Origin: Asaia platycodi JCM 25414
Lineage (GTDB): Bacteria; Pseudomonadota; Alphaproteobacteria; Acetobacterales; Acetobacteraceae
Direction of reading: 5' to 3'
DNA: 64,000 bases
Assembly: GCF_000614545.1 (NCBI RefSeq)
Contig: NZ_BAKW01000012.1
Location: forward strand, 37,577 to 101,576
Part shown: positions 18,972 to 28,062 of the stretch, piece by piece
How the letters are laid out: the number at the start of each line of letters is the position of its first letter
Numbering within the stretch: the stretch's first letter is position 1
The notes under the pieces: model-generated
Databases searched by the model: none
The model's input: only the letters and a program-made list of their open reading frames with translations
Told to the model about the DNA's origin: nothing
Program-made: the position numbers and the translations under genes

Positions 18972-20228
18972 TCAGTGGAGGAAGCGATAAATCACCAGCC
19001 CGGGATAGCCGCGACCTCCCGCTGCTGTCTGTCCGGCCACGCGGGTGGAATACGCTCCTCCCCCTCCTGCGCCATGACGCGTGGCATTGGCGCCCAAAAG
19101 ATACCCGGCCTTTCCACCACCACCCCAGGGACCATTGGCGCCATTACCGGCAAACACGACACTGCCGTTCTGACCGTCGCTTCCGGCACCGCCGGTCTGA
19201 TTCCAGAGAGTGCCTCCCCCCGTACCACCGCCATCGCCGCCTATCGCCATTTGAGACGTCGCAAAATACCCCGAACCACCCCCATCCGAGGTGAGAAAGG
19301 GTGTTCCGTTATAGGTTACGAAGCTCGGTCCCCCACGCTGACCAGCGCCGCCGCCTGGGCCGACCGTGACCGAAAGCGACGCATTTTTGGCGGGATCGAC
19401 CGCATAGACACCCCAGCAATCGCCACCGGCCCCGCCACCGCCGCCTGAAAAAGACCCGGCCTCGGGCGTCAGGGCGTTACTCGAAGCCCCACCGCCACCA
19501 CCTCCGATAACCCGCAATTCAACCTGACGAGCCCAGCCTGGTATTGTCAGAATCTGACTGGCGACACAGAGCGCCTGAGGCTGACTGATCTGCTGCGCAA
19601 AACTCATTGTCGCCAAATCGGGGAGAGCGGGTAGAAAAACGGTGCTTTTTTGCGGAACGACGGCGCCAAGCGTCGCTGCACCGGCAGGGACGCTCATCAG
19701 ATAGAGCGGCACGATAATGGCCCCCGCAGCCGAAGGCGCGCTTGCCCCTGCCACGAAGCTGATACGCCCCGTGCGACGGGTAGGCAGCGCCTTGCCCCGA
19801 TTATCCGGCCCCGCCATGGTCTGGTCCGGCTTTTCTGCATTGTAAAATGGCAGCACGTCCAGTGTATCGTCCTGCACGCGACAGACCGCGTAGAGGGTGA
19901 TATCGACGCCCGTCAGGGGAATGGCTAGGGTCTGGGCCGCGTCGTTATAGAACAGGGCCTGCGTTACGGAAAAATCGGCGTCGAGCCCCGCCGAAACACC
20001 TCCGATACGCGCGGCATCGAGCGCATCCGGTGCCATGATTGCCCCTCGTCCGATCGTGACAGACAGATCACTGTCACACGTCTGACAGGCAAGACCCGAG
20101 GCCATGATCGTCTGGCTACCCACCAGCATTTCAGCAAAACGCCCCAGCCCCTCTTTCGCATAGCGGCCGAGACGCAGCAGATCCGTGTCGAACGGGACTG
20201 CCCCCGCATAAATGATCGGACGATCCAT
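18972..20228 (-). CDS. Phage tail fibre / adhesin with glycine-rich tip
   Basis: Last gene of the leftward phage block. The ATG at 20228 overlaps the upstream gene stop (ATGA), giving 418 residues. The N-terminal half (MDRPIIYAGAVPFDTDLL) resembles tail-attached proteins. The C-terminal third is full of glycine runs (GGGGGGA, GGGGGAGG, GGDGGGTGGGTLW, GGGGKAGY) separated by aromatic/Asn turns, as in glycine-rich phage adhesin tips that determine host range. Receptor binding is inferred. Confidence 0.75.
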   Translation of the reverse strand: MDRPIIYAGAVPFDTDLLRLGRYAKEGLGRFAEMLVGSQTIMASGLACQTCDSDLSVTIGRGAIMAPDALDAARIGGVSAGLDADFSVTQALFYNDAAQTLAIPLTGVDITLYAVCRVQDDTLDVLPFYNAEKPDQTMAGPDNRGKALPTRRTGRISFVAGASAPSAAGAIIVPLYLMSVPAGAATLGAVVPQKSTVFLPALPDLATMSFAQQISQPQALCVASQILTIPGWARQVELRVIGGGGGGASSNALTPEAGSFSGGGGGAGGDCWGVYAVDPAKNASLSVTVGPGGGAGQRGGPSFVTYNGTPFLTSDGGGSGYFATSQMAIGGDGGGTGGGTLWNQTGGAGSDGQNGSVVFAGNGANGPWGGGGKAGYLLGANATRHGAGGGGAYSTRVAGQTAAGGRGYPGLVIYRFLH

Positions 20229-20887
20229 CACGCCTGCATCCTTATCCATGCGATCACACCCGATGCCTTCGTGGCCCTGATCGCCGCATGCAGGGCACGC
20301 TGTTCGACCGGCAGCTTCGGGTAGACCTCCAGAAAAAACTGCCCTCCCGGGCGGGCGCCATAACGGCTGCGCGACGCGCCGTAACCGCCAGCATAGCGCC
20401 AGGCACCGCAATCACGCACGGTTCCGGGTTCGATGATCCGTGGTGCGGCTCCAGAAAGGCGGCGCACCGCCTCGGATACGGCGTGACGCGTATTGAGCGG
20501 CGCCACCAGTGAGCTCACCATGCGCCTGCGAAAATGCGTGTCTCTCTCTAGCTTGAGCCGGATCATGCCTGAAGGCCCGAAGAAATCGACTGCCGCCATC
20601 TCCAGAAAGACAGCATCTGTCGTACCTAAGCGCGTCTGCCTGCGCACAAAATTCATTAGGGTCCAGATCGACGCCAGTATGGACCCGAACCCTGTAAGCA
20701 ATGCCTGTAGAACCGGCGCATCTTCCGCCTCGTCTCCACGATAGGCCGGAAACCAGCCGAAAGGCAGAATGAGGCGCAGGCGTCTGGCAAAGTCCCGCGC
20801 AGTACCCGGCGCAATGCCGGTATCGTAAAGTATCTTGCGATCCGTCGCCTGCAGGCTCGATACATCGCGATCTCTCAGAATGGCCAT
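20228..20887 (-). CDS. Baseplate/tail protein, GpI-like
   Basis: A 219-residue protein located between the J/fibre genes and the terminal fibre, the position of gpI in P2-type phages. It begins MAILRDRDVSSL and has helical segments with aromatic residues (RLILPFGWFPAYRGDEA, FGSILASIWTLMNFVRRQT). The start overlaps the upstream stop (TGATG). The C-terminal part contains a Tyr/Gly/Arg-rich loop. Similarity to gpI is by position and general character only. Confidence 0.6.
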   Translation of the reverse strand: MAILRDRDVSSLQATDRKILYDTGIAPGTARDFARRLRLILPFGWFPAYRGDEAEDAPVLQALLTGFGSILASIWTLMNFVRRQTRLGTTDAVFLEMAAVDFFGPSGMIRLKLERDTHFRRRMVSSLVAPLNTRHAVSEAVRRLSGAAPRIIEPGTVRDCGAWRYAGGYGASRSRYGARPGGQFFLEVYPKLPVEQRALHAAIRATKASGVIAWIRMQA

Positions 20888-22120
20888 CAGCCACCAACCT
20901 GTTCAGCCGTGAAAAGCGGCACGCGATAATCCTTACCATTCACATTGAGATGCAGGAAACCGCCTTCCGCCTCTTGCGGTAAGGCGCCTCCGGGGCTTGC
21001 CACGGGTGAGGACATCTGGATTTCTCCCCCCTCTGCAGGTAGAGGCCGAGATTGGGTGAGCCATTTTCACCCTTCTGCACGTAGAGGCCAGCCGCAGCGA
21101 GCCCGCTCCCGGCCTGAATGTTCAGCGTGTTGGTCGGCGCCGTGTTGGGTGAGATGGAGAACAGCAGATTACTGGTCATGTTCGTGACCAGAAGCCCGTC
21201 ATCGGCAAATTGTATGCGCTGTCCCTTGGCCGTCTGCGAAACGGTCGAAAAAAGCATGGCTCCCGCATCGAGGCCCTGAACGTGCTCCCTCGTTTCAGGT
21301 GTTCGCCATTCTATACCCTGACTTCGCGCCATCGAAATCGCCGTCGCATAGCCGCTATCATCACCATTCGTCCCTGCCAGCGCCGTATTGCCGAACAGAA
21401 TACCGGTTTTCCATGAGTCAGGATTACTGACGAAGACGATCCCCGCCTCGCAATCTGCCGTTCCCTCAGTCTGTCCGCCTCCGGCGCCGATCTGGATGGC
21501 ATAGGTGCCGCCACCGCAATTCGGGTGATAGGGCGTCGACATGCCGTAAGCAGGGCCACCCAGATTGACCGCCTCCAGCTCCATGACGAAACTGGCTGAT
21601 AATTGACCCCGGGCATGCGCCAGGCCTCGCCGTAATAGGCATAGGCCGTGGCTTGGGTCGGATTGGTCGTGTCGTCTGCAACGCCCCATGACGCAATACC
21701 GATCGTGCTCGGCACATGGCCCAGCTTGTCACGCCATTTTATTGCATCCGATGTGCGCGATCCGGCCACGAAGGCACTGTTACCGAAACGCGAAAGCGAC
21801 GCAGCCTGGGCATTTTCGAGCGCCCAGGGACCGATCGAGGTGGTCGCCATGAGAGACGACAACCAGTCCTGACGCTCCACATCGCGCGTGTTGAGAGCCG
21901 GATAATCCGACGCCGCACCGATGAAGAAACGATCCCCGTAACGGCTGACTTTCGCTCCTTCTTCCGCAAAGAATTCGCCGCTGGGCGGAGAATCGGCGGG
22001 CGCTCCGGCAATCTGGCTCGCCGTCGCATTGAGGGTCTCGACACCGTCCGGCGTCGCGATGACGAGAACTTCCGATCCTGCAACAGAAGGAATAGGAAAG
22101 TAATTATTGAATTTCGGCAT
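20887..22120 (-). CDS. Phage tail/baseplate-associated structural protein (two frameshifts in this sequence)
   Basis: Starts MPKFNNYFPIP at 22120, overlapping the J stop (TAATG). Three frames join: one to about 21595 (CCC read as CC), one to about 21030 (a six-G run, seven expected on the coding strand), and one ending FTAEQVGG at the TGATG junction with the next gene. The repaired protein is 411 residues. The middle contains beta-rich repeats with Asn/Gly turns, and the last part (GGFLHLNVNGKDYRVPLF) resembles short C-terminal domains of fibre-like proteins. Likely a tail spike or fibre; exact role unknown. Confidence 0.6.
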
Positions 22121-23260
22121 TACCCCTCCTGAACGATCTGAACGGAGATCGTGCCTGGAAAAAGCGACTGGCTGGTTTGTGCGGGGATATCGTTCTGAGT
22201 GCCATTGAGCAGAATATCTGTCACCGACAGCACCGACACGCCGGCACCGACATAAGCGACATAGGAAAGACGACTGAACGGATAACTCGCCCCGATCTGC
22301 GCCGCAGCGATATCGGCGCAAAGCTCTGACGAGTGTTGTCCGGGCCCCTTCCGCATCGGCGCCCGAAGCAATCCGCACCGCCATCGAAACGTTTACCGTC
22401 AGCATCACAGGACGCTGCACAGCAAATCCGACGCCCAGAGCCTTCGTCGCCTCGACACTGGCGTAGACTTTCTGAAGCACCTGCTCGGGCACGTCGTCAC
22501 TGCCATCGTCTATAACGACCGTGAAATAACCTGCGCTGGTTGCCCCATCGGATTCCTGACCGTCAAAAACGGCATAGCTCAGATTGTTCTGGGTCTCGGC
22601 AACGGCGCTCTCGACTGCCGCGCGAGAAGCGCTCGCCTTGGAAGCCAGCCAGAGCGGAAAACGCCTGCGCAGCTGCGCATCGGTCTCCTGGTCTGAGCCA
22701 TTCGCAAAAGCCTTGAGATTAGTGACGATATCGATGCCTGCAACCGAGGTGCCCATCAGGGAAATCGCGCCTATGGCAACATTTCCCTGAACACCCTCCA
22801 CCAGCGCCTCTACGGGCAATGTCAGCGATGCCACCCCTGGGGGCCGTACATACCCCACCGTCTCGGCCGACCAGCGCTCATGGGTCGTATCGATTACGAC
22901 CTCATAGGTAATGGCTGAAGCGGTACGAACGGTCACACCGGGGCGCACCACGGCGGAGATATCGTCGTAGGAAAAACAGGTCATGGTGACCGAGCCAAGC
23001 GCCTTGACGCCCGGCAGTCTGGTCATGCCGAAATCGCCGACGAAACTGTCGCAATCGGCGCCCACTGATGTGGCCAGTCTTGTGCGGCAAAGGATCTGCA
23101 GCTGCATATATTGCAGCCACAAACCGAGGGCGGCGACGCTTTCCAACAAAGCCCGCCCTGGCGTACCGATATCGAGGGTGAGCTTCTGGGCACACTGCGC
23201 CTGCGCCGTGACGACAGCATTCTGGACGAGTGACGAAAAGGAACGCAAAGAAAACGACAT
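22120..23260 (-). CDS. Baseplate assembly protein J (frameshifted in this sequence)
   Basis: Baseplate wedge protein of contractile tails. The first frame from MSFSLRSFSSLVQ contains GTPGRALLESVAAL, LVEGVQGNVAIGAI and the Baseplate_J segment ANGSDQETDAQLRRRFPLWLA. Near 22318-22326 the frame shifts by a net loss of two bases (a GC unit missing from a GCGCGC-like run). The other frame then supplies ADIAAAQIGASYPFSRL to SVQIVQEG. The repaired length is 380 residues. The order V-W-J matches P2. Confidence 0.82.
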
Positions 23261-23299
23261 GAGCTTTCCGATGCCTCGTCGGCAGGAGCCGAGCCAGGC

Positions 23300-23674
23300 T
23301 CAGATCGTGCCGCTCTGATTGAATGTGAATATCTGCCCGGCTTCTTCGCCTTGCTCGGTATAGGCAATCGCGCAGCGATAGGTGCTCACAGCCAGAGGCG
23401 TCAGTGTCACTGTTACCGGTTGATCGTGGTCTATCGACGCCTCCAGAGCGAGTTGACTGACAATCAGCCCCTGCGTCTCCTCCTCCCGGATGGGTGTCCC
23501 GACGCGTGCAGGCAGACCGGCACCATACTCGCCATGCCAGAGATAGGCTTTCGGATTGGTGCAAAGACGCCGAAGGATATTTTGCCGTGTTGCCAATGTC
23601 CCATCGACAGGGCGCAGAGCGCCCTCCTCGTCGAGCTGAAGATCCTCACCGAAATAATGATACAGATCCGTCAT
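23300..23674 (-). CDS. Baseplate wedge protein W (gp25-like)
   Basis: A 124-residue protein with the family features DLYHYFGEDLQLDEEGAL, the arginine-rich ATRQNILRRLCTNPKAYLWH and the Gly-rich EYGAGLPARVG followed by a beta-rich C-terminus. gp25/gpW proteins join the baseplate wedge to the sheath initiation ring. It overlaps the V stop (ATGA) and precedes J. Frame intact. Confidence 0.82.
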   Translation of the reverse strand: MTDLYHYFGEDLQLDEEGALRPVDGTLATRQNILRRLCTNPKAYLWHGEYGAGLPARVGTPIREEETQGLIVSQLALEASIDHDQPVTVTLTPLAVSTYRCAIAYTEQGEEAGQIFTFNQSGTI

Positions 23675-24321
23675 CCCACAGCCTTTCCAGTCATGCCGTT
23701 GGGATAGGGATGCACGTGGTCACCCAGGCTGTTCAGGTCGGTCCGCACATCGCCGCCCGAGACGGAAATGCCGCCCCCCTTCACCTCGATACCAGCACCG
23801 GAAACAGACAATCCCCCAGAGTCGAGTGTCATCCTGACAGACCCTGCCCTGAGCACGATCGCCGATCCGCTGAGCGCACAACGTATTTCGCCAGCACCAA
23901 AGAACACGCCATCCCGGCCCAGATGCAGCCACCCGGCCTGTTCGCTCTTGCTGCTCGATTTTCCCGAGGGTGCACCGCATCCGGCCCGAACCAGCAATTC
24001 GCCAGGCTGTGCAACCTTCCCTGTCTGCGGCGACAAGGCGGGTCCGGCAACGACATCGAACATGACGGAAATAATAACGTAATTCTCGCCGTCGCCTTCC
24101 ACAGGCATCAGTAATACATGCGCGCCCGGCGCACTAGGACAGGAAAGACGCAGATCGCCCACCTGCGTAACCGCCGCATCCGGCAACCACCCTGTCTCGA
24201 TATTGTCAGGCTGCAAGCGCACCTTGACGGCATGATTGGCAGGATCAACCGCTGAAACGATCCCATGTATGGCGTGGGCCGTGCGCGTCTGATGGGCCGC
24301 AGCCCAAAAAGAACCATCCAT
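23671..24321 (-). CDS. Baseplate spike protein V
   Basis: Trimeric membrane-piercing spike of contractile tails. The 216-residue protein has an N-terminal OB-like domain (HGIVSAVDPANHAVKVRLQ, PGAHVLLMPVEGDGENYVII). After it come a Gly/Ser-rich beta-helix repeat region (SGSAIVLRAGSVRMTLDSGG) and a C-terminal histidine motif DHVHPYP, a probable metal-binding apex. Located between D and W as in P2. Confidence 0.82.
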   Translation of the reverse strand: MDGSFWAAAHQTRTAHAIHGIVSAVDPANHAVKVRLQPDNIETGWLPDAAVTQVGDLRLSCPSAPGAHVLLMPVEGDGENYVIISVMFDVVAGPALSPQTGKVAQPGELLVRAGCGAPSGKSSSKSEQAGWLHLGRDGVFFGAGEIRCALSGSAIVLRAGSVRMTLDSGGLSVSGAGIEVKGGGISVSGGDVRTDLNSLGDHVHPYPNGMTGKAVG

Positions 24322-24333
24322 GGGCCTGTTTCC

Positions 24334-25398
24334 TCAAAAAACGCGATCCCGCAGCGTCACATCCTGCCGATAACCATGAGCGGGATCGAAAGAATGCGTG
24401 ACAGAGTCGACGGATAATGTCTTGGCCTCGTCAAAAAGCCCTTCATCAAGAGTCATGAAATGACGCGGTGCCAGCCCCGTCACGGCAGGCAGAGAAAGAC
24501 GAGCTTCGACCGCATGAGAGACAATCCGTCGATATTTTCCTTTTGCCAGGCGCCTGATTTCGTCCATGCGCTGGCCCGGCGCCCTGAAAGTATAGAGCGC
24601 AGCATTGGCATCCGGCATCTGGCTCGAAAAATTTTGACCGTCGAAAAAAACCTCGCTCCGGGCCCTTTGTCGAGAATCCCAAGATTGCACACCGACAACG
24701 ACATTTCGCGCGAGACCGAGATCGTGCCTGAAAGCCTGAACGCTGACACCGACGGGAGAAAAAAGTCGTGTGCCCCCCTCACCGACAGCGTAGGGCGCAT
24801 GAATATGAATTGTCTTGCCAGCCGCATGACACTCATATCCGTGATCGCGGGAGAGGGAGAAAGCAATATCGAAAGCGGTCTGGTACCGATGCTGCGTAAT
24901 GGCAGAAAGCCGCCTGTGTTCCAGTTGCCAGAACTGCCCGCAATACGTCGCAGCTTCGGTATCAGCAGAACCAATATCCGTCTGAAAATCCAGTCCTGCG
25001 TGCTGAACCGCGTTCTGCACGACTTCGAGCGCAGTATGATTGCTCCAGGAAGAGGCGAGGCGCGTATCGAGCAGAAAGGCCATATAATCACGGCACTCCA
25101 GCACGAAGAGCGACTTGCCGCTTCCCTTGCTGAGCGCATCGAGCACACCGTGAAAAACAGTCGTCCACTCATTGCTGCCCTGCGCAACCTGTAACCTCAC
25201 ATCCGGTCGTTCGAAGCCTGAACGGTCTGCGACAACACTACGCAGAACAGCCTTGTCTTCGACAATCACTCTGATGAGTGCTGTGTCGCAACGCTCATAG
25301 CGCGTGCATTCCAGACGAAACCCCCCGACATGCAGGCTTTCCTGCGCAGCGCCGTCGATCAGAAGCCGGGTTTTCCAGTTGCGCATCAACCCTGTCAT
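24334..25398 (-). CDS. Baseplate hub protein D (late control D-like)
   Basis: Hub protein of the gp27/gpD family. I start it at ATG 25398, which overlaps the presumed X stop (ATGA), giving 354 residues rather than a longer reading from 25467. It has the recurrent pieces RLLIDGAAQE, FHGVLDALSKGSGKSLFVLECRDY, and a C-terminal FMTLDEGLFDEAKTLSVDSVTHSFD. It precedes V in the transcribed order as in P2-like tails. Confidence 0.78.
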   Translation of the reverse strand: MTGLMRNWKTRLLIDGAAQESLHVGGFRLECTRYERCDTALIRVIVEDKAVLRSVVADRSGFERPDVRLQVAQGSNEWTTVFHGVLDALSKGSGKSLFVLECRDYMAFLLDTRLASSWSNHTALEVVQNAVQHAGLDFQTDIGSADTEAATYCGQFWQLEHRRLSAITQHRYQTAFDIAFSLSRDHGYECHAAGKTIHIHAPYAVGEGGTRLFSPVGVSVQAFRHDLGLARNVVVGVQSWDSRQRARSEVFFDGQNFSSQMPDANAALYTFRAPGQRMDEIRRLAKGKYRRIVSHAVEARLSLPAVTGLAPRHFMTLDEGLFDEAKTLSVDSVTHSFDPAHGYRQDVTLRDRVF

Positions 25399-25594
25399 GA
25401 GGCGGCAACCCTTCGCCCTCATAAGCAACGCTCTCGTCAGGCAGAACGATCTGCACCGGCACGTCAAAGCCGGTGAGGTCAGGGTCGCTCAACCCATTTT
25501 CCTCGGCGAGACGCCACCACTGCATGGCGTCGTTGAAGTAGCGCATGGCCAGATGAAAGAGCGACACATCGTCTGACGTTACCTGTATCTTCAT
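25395..25594 (-). CDS. Tail protein X (probable frameshift at the end)
   Basis: Small LysM-like protein (MKIQVTSDDVSLFHLAMRY...) of the gpX family, which usually has 64-70 residues. The open frame runs on to about 100 residues through the hub gene start. One G missing from the run at 25409-25411 would instead end it ...EGEGVAAS at TGA 25395-25397, forming an ATGA overlap with D and a 66-residue protein. I prefer that reading because of family length and overlap, but no internal motif proves it. Confidence 0.65.
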
Positions 25595-25665
25595 TCTCAT
25601 TCCCCTCGAAACCGTTCAGCCTGACACCGCGCCATGCCTGGAACGGCACGTCACAACGCATCACG

Positions 25666-26535
25666 TCACGCGCCAATCAGGGTCTGCGCGCGACTGACAT
25701 AACTTCCGGCATCGACACTCAGGGTCGTTGCACCGGCATTTTGCGAAAGAAGAACCAGGTCGGCCGCATTCGTGACCTGCGCCTTGTCCAGAGCCAGGCC
25801 GGATTCGTTTCGAGCCTGTACCAGACTACTTCCCGCAAGAGAGAGATCCGATCCGACCGCAGCGACGGCCGTGGGTATACGTGTCACATTGGTGGCGCTC
25901 TGCCAGAGAGAACTGGCCTTTCCCAGCGCATCCCGGGCGCGTGCGATCGCGCCGCCTGCGCCCAGAACCTGCGCCACTGGCATGATCTGACCCATGACAG
26001 ACGAAATCATGTTCGTACCGATCCACCCGGAGTCGGTCATCTGTCCGAGCACGGTCGACAAAACGCCCAGACCAGAAATCATATCCAGACTGGCCGTCTC
26101 CAACGAACCCAGCGCCAGAACAGAGGGGCTGACTTCGCGTTCCAGAACCAGACGATAGGGACAGATCGTCCCGCGCGCCTGATAAGACCAGGAAAATTCG
26201 GCAATCCAGACCCGTGCGGACAGATCGGCGACTGAAAAGGCCAGAACCTGCGCGGCCTCGCGCATCGCCTCCAGACGACGCGCCCTGCTCGTCGCCATCG
26301 GCCCAATGAAACGCCCGGTCAGCACCAACCGCGCCGGGTCGTTGCCGATGGCGTCGATCACGCGCCCGCCTCCGAGAAGGCGATGGATAATCAGGATCTG
26401 ACGACCCCCGATAACCAGCTCGTCCGGCACTTCTGGGCCGCTCAAAACAAGACTTCCCAGGGTCACCGGGGCCGCCCGATCAAGCTGACCTATGGCGCCA
26501 AGCGCATTTTCGACCTGAAGAAGCGATATACCCAT
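25666..26535 (-). CDS. GpU-like tail protein
   Basis: A 289-residue protein with an N-terminal part typical of GpU-like tail terminator/completion proteins (SGPEVPDELVIGGRQIL, GGGRVIDAIGNDPARLVLTG, a long helix with ARRLEAMREAAQVLAF). A longer helical C-terminal extension, rich in Ala/Ser/Val (ARARDALGKASSLWQ), follows. It lies between the unidentified 339-residue gene and X, the position of U in P2. The C-terminal extension is longer than in P2 U. Confidence 0.6.
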   Translation of the reverse strand: MGISLLQVENALGAIGQLDRAAPVTLGSLVLSGPEVPDELVIGGRQILIIHRLLGGGRVIDAIGNDPARLVLTGRFIGPMATSRARRLEAMREAAQVLAFSVADLSARVWIAEFSWSYQARGTICPYRLVLEREVSPSVLALGSLETASLDMISGLGVLSTVLGQMTDSGWIGTNMISSVMGQIMPVAQVLGAGGAIARARDALGKASSLWQSATNVTRIPTAVAAVGSDLSLAGSSLVQARNESGLALDKAQVTNAADLVLLSQNAGATTLSVDAGSYVSRAQTLIGA

Positions 26536-26546
26536 TTTTTCTTCTC

Positions 26547-27565
26547 TTACATGAAGCCGAAACTCATATTCGGGTATTGGGGCACGGCAATTTCATCGAC
26601 GGCGGCGCTTCGTGTGCGCAGGGCATTCATGCGGAAACTCTCGTCAGACAGGTCGGATGCCTTCTCTTGCCCGCGAGGCATTCCCATGATGTCACCGAAA
26701 TGCTCTGTCCGATCGACCGCAATACTACGCTCCGCCTGCAACGTTCCCGACTGTCTGGCGAGCGCATGGTCTCGCCGTAAAGCCCCAAGAAAATCCGGAA
26801 CGAGCGCAACAGCTTCCTGCCGAATGGAACGCAGTCGCATGACGCTCCTCACGATCCCGGTCGGCGCAGCATCCATGCCATCAGCCTGAACCAGGCCATT
26901 TCGCGACTGACGCACATTGATGGCTCTTGTCTTGCCGAAAAGAACCGATGACGCGTTATCTCTGATAGCAAGACAGGGCTCAGTCTTCTGGAAAAGACAG
27001 GCACTTCCCGATCAGACCCTTGCAACATTGGAGACGCCGGACTCCGCGAGGCTACCGGCAGCACATTGGGCAAAGGCGTCCAACGCTGCCCCTCGATAAC
27101 GGCCTGAATTCTCTGCCGTGAAAGACCGGGAACAGGACACAGCCTGATCTCTGAGTTCAAAACCGCTCTTCTCAACTGCCCGTCGCGAGCCTTCGGTCGC
27201 ACCGGAGCAAAGGAAGGGTGAACATGTTTCCCAACACTCGTCCCTCGCGGCACAAAAACCATCGATCGTGAAGCCGCCACGACCGGCGCGCGCGTAGCAA
27301 CACGGATGACCTGCTTGTCAGAAGAGGGCCGCCCATGATTTCCGCAAGAAAAATAAACAGGCCTGGATTTATCGGAAAGACGTGTCTTCACACGCTCACT
27401 TTGCACAACTGGCTCCACCCCTTGGACGCTCGGATTTTTTCGTACTCGTGCAGGAGGAACGAAAGAGTTCAGAGGCAAATTCAACGGCGTTTTTCGCGCA
27501 AGATGCGGCAAAAGAACGCGCATCGCCCGCAAGGATATCGATTTTCCAGCCATGTTTCTCTTCAT
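26547..27565 (-). CDS. Unidentified protein in the tape-measure position (frameshifted)
   Basis: The first frame (MKRNMAGKSISLRAM...) is very basic and rich in Arg, Pro and Ser. Near 27007-27009 a G triplet appears one base short and the next frame continues ACLFQKTEPCLAIRDN through RAINVRQSRNGL to FGFM. Repaired length is 339 residues. In P2-type clusters the gene after the tail chaperones is the tape measure (about 800 residues with hydrophobic and coiled-coil parts), but this product has neither feature. I cannot name it. It may be a divergent or vestigial tape measure, or a different tail factor. Confidence 0.5.
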
Positions 27566-27571
27566 CAGGAC

Positions 27572-27748
27572 CTATTCCTGCCGATAGCGGCGTTGTTCCC
27601 AATCGAATGAAAAGCCGTCCTGCTCAGCCAGAACGACGCAGGCCGCCATACGTCGCGCACGCGACCAGCCCATGACGACAGACCAGGGCACCCCGCTTCG
27701 AAGAAGATAGAGCATCTCCCTAAAAACAGGATGCCTTGTCAGTTTTTT
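27572..27748 (-). CDS. Tail assembly chaperone extension (E'-like), made by -1 frameshift
   Basis: Overlapping frame that ends at TAG 27572. Read by -1 slippage from the upstream chaperone gene it adds LTRHPVFREM then MLYLLRSGVPWSVVMGWS to RYRQE. An internal ATG at 27713 preceded by GGGAG could also start a free 47-residue protein. The Trp-rich helical content and the position between tube and tape-measure slot match the second part of phage tail chaperones (P2 E+E', lambda G-GT). It is too short for most gene callers. Confidence 0.7.
   Translation of the reverse strand, partial: KKLTRHPVFREMLYLLRSGVPWSVVMGWSRARRMAACVVLAEQDGFSFDWEQRRYRQE
27711..27748 (-). promoter_or_regulatory. Programmed -1 ribosomal frameshift signal
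   Basis: On the coding strand the canonical slippery heptamer A AAA AAC (27742-27748) is in frame with the chaperone codons GCA AAA AAC and directly precedes its TGA stop. Seven bases later a bulged hairpin can form: GCATCCT pairs with AGG and ATGC around GTTTTT, with a 3-base bulge. Slippage joins the 0 frame to the E'-like frame. One base missing from the A run would give the same join, so experimental proof is needed. Confidence 0.7.
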
Positions 27749-28062
27749 GCCGTGTCCAGCGCCGCGCCCTCCTGAGAGTCGTTGGCGAAAAACAAAGGCT
27801 GGAGCACCATGATACCGTCATTACCAATGCGCCTGGCAAGATCGCGAATATCGTCTTTCGTGGCCGGCATCTGCACCGGCACGCCATTCACTGCCCTGAC
27901 CGAACAGACCATCTGCGCGTAGGAAAGCCAGGTCGACGCTGCGGCACCTGCCGCCGCAGTGCCGCCAGCCTCGATCAGGTCGAGCATATCCCCAGGGTCA
28001 AGTTCGCGCAGCGAAAGCGTACGCCCCGGTGCAATCTCGAGTTCTCCAGGCAGATTGGTCAT
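27739..28062 (-). CDS. Tail assembly chaperone (E-like)
   Basis: A 107-residue acidic helical protein (ELDPGDMLDLIEAGG, WLSYAQMVCSVRAVNGVP, KDDIRDLARRIG) directly downstream of the tube gene, with an ATGA overlap. Size, composition and position match the first tail chaperone of P2-like phages, which coats the tape measure before tube polymerisation. It ends with the slippery A AAA AAC then TGA. Confidence 0.75.
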   Translation of the reverse strand: MTNLPGELEIAPGRTLSLRELDPGDMLDLIEAGGTAAAGAAASTWLSYAQMVCSVRAVNGVPVQMPATKDDIRDLARRIGNDGIMVLQPLFFANDSQEGAALDTAKN

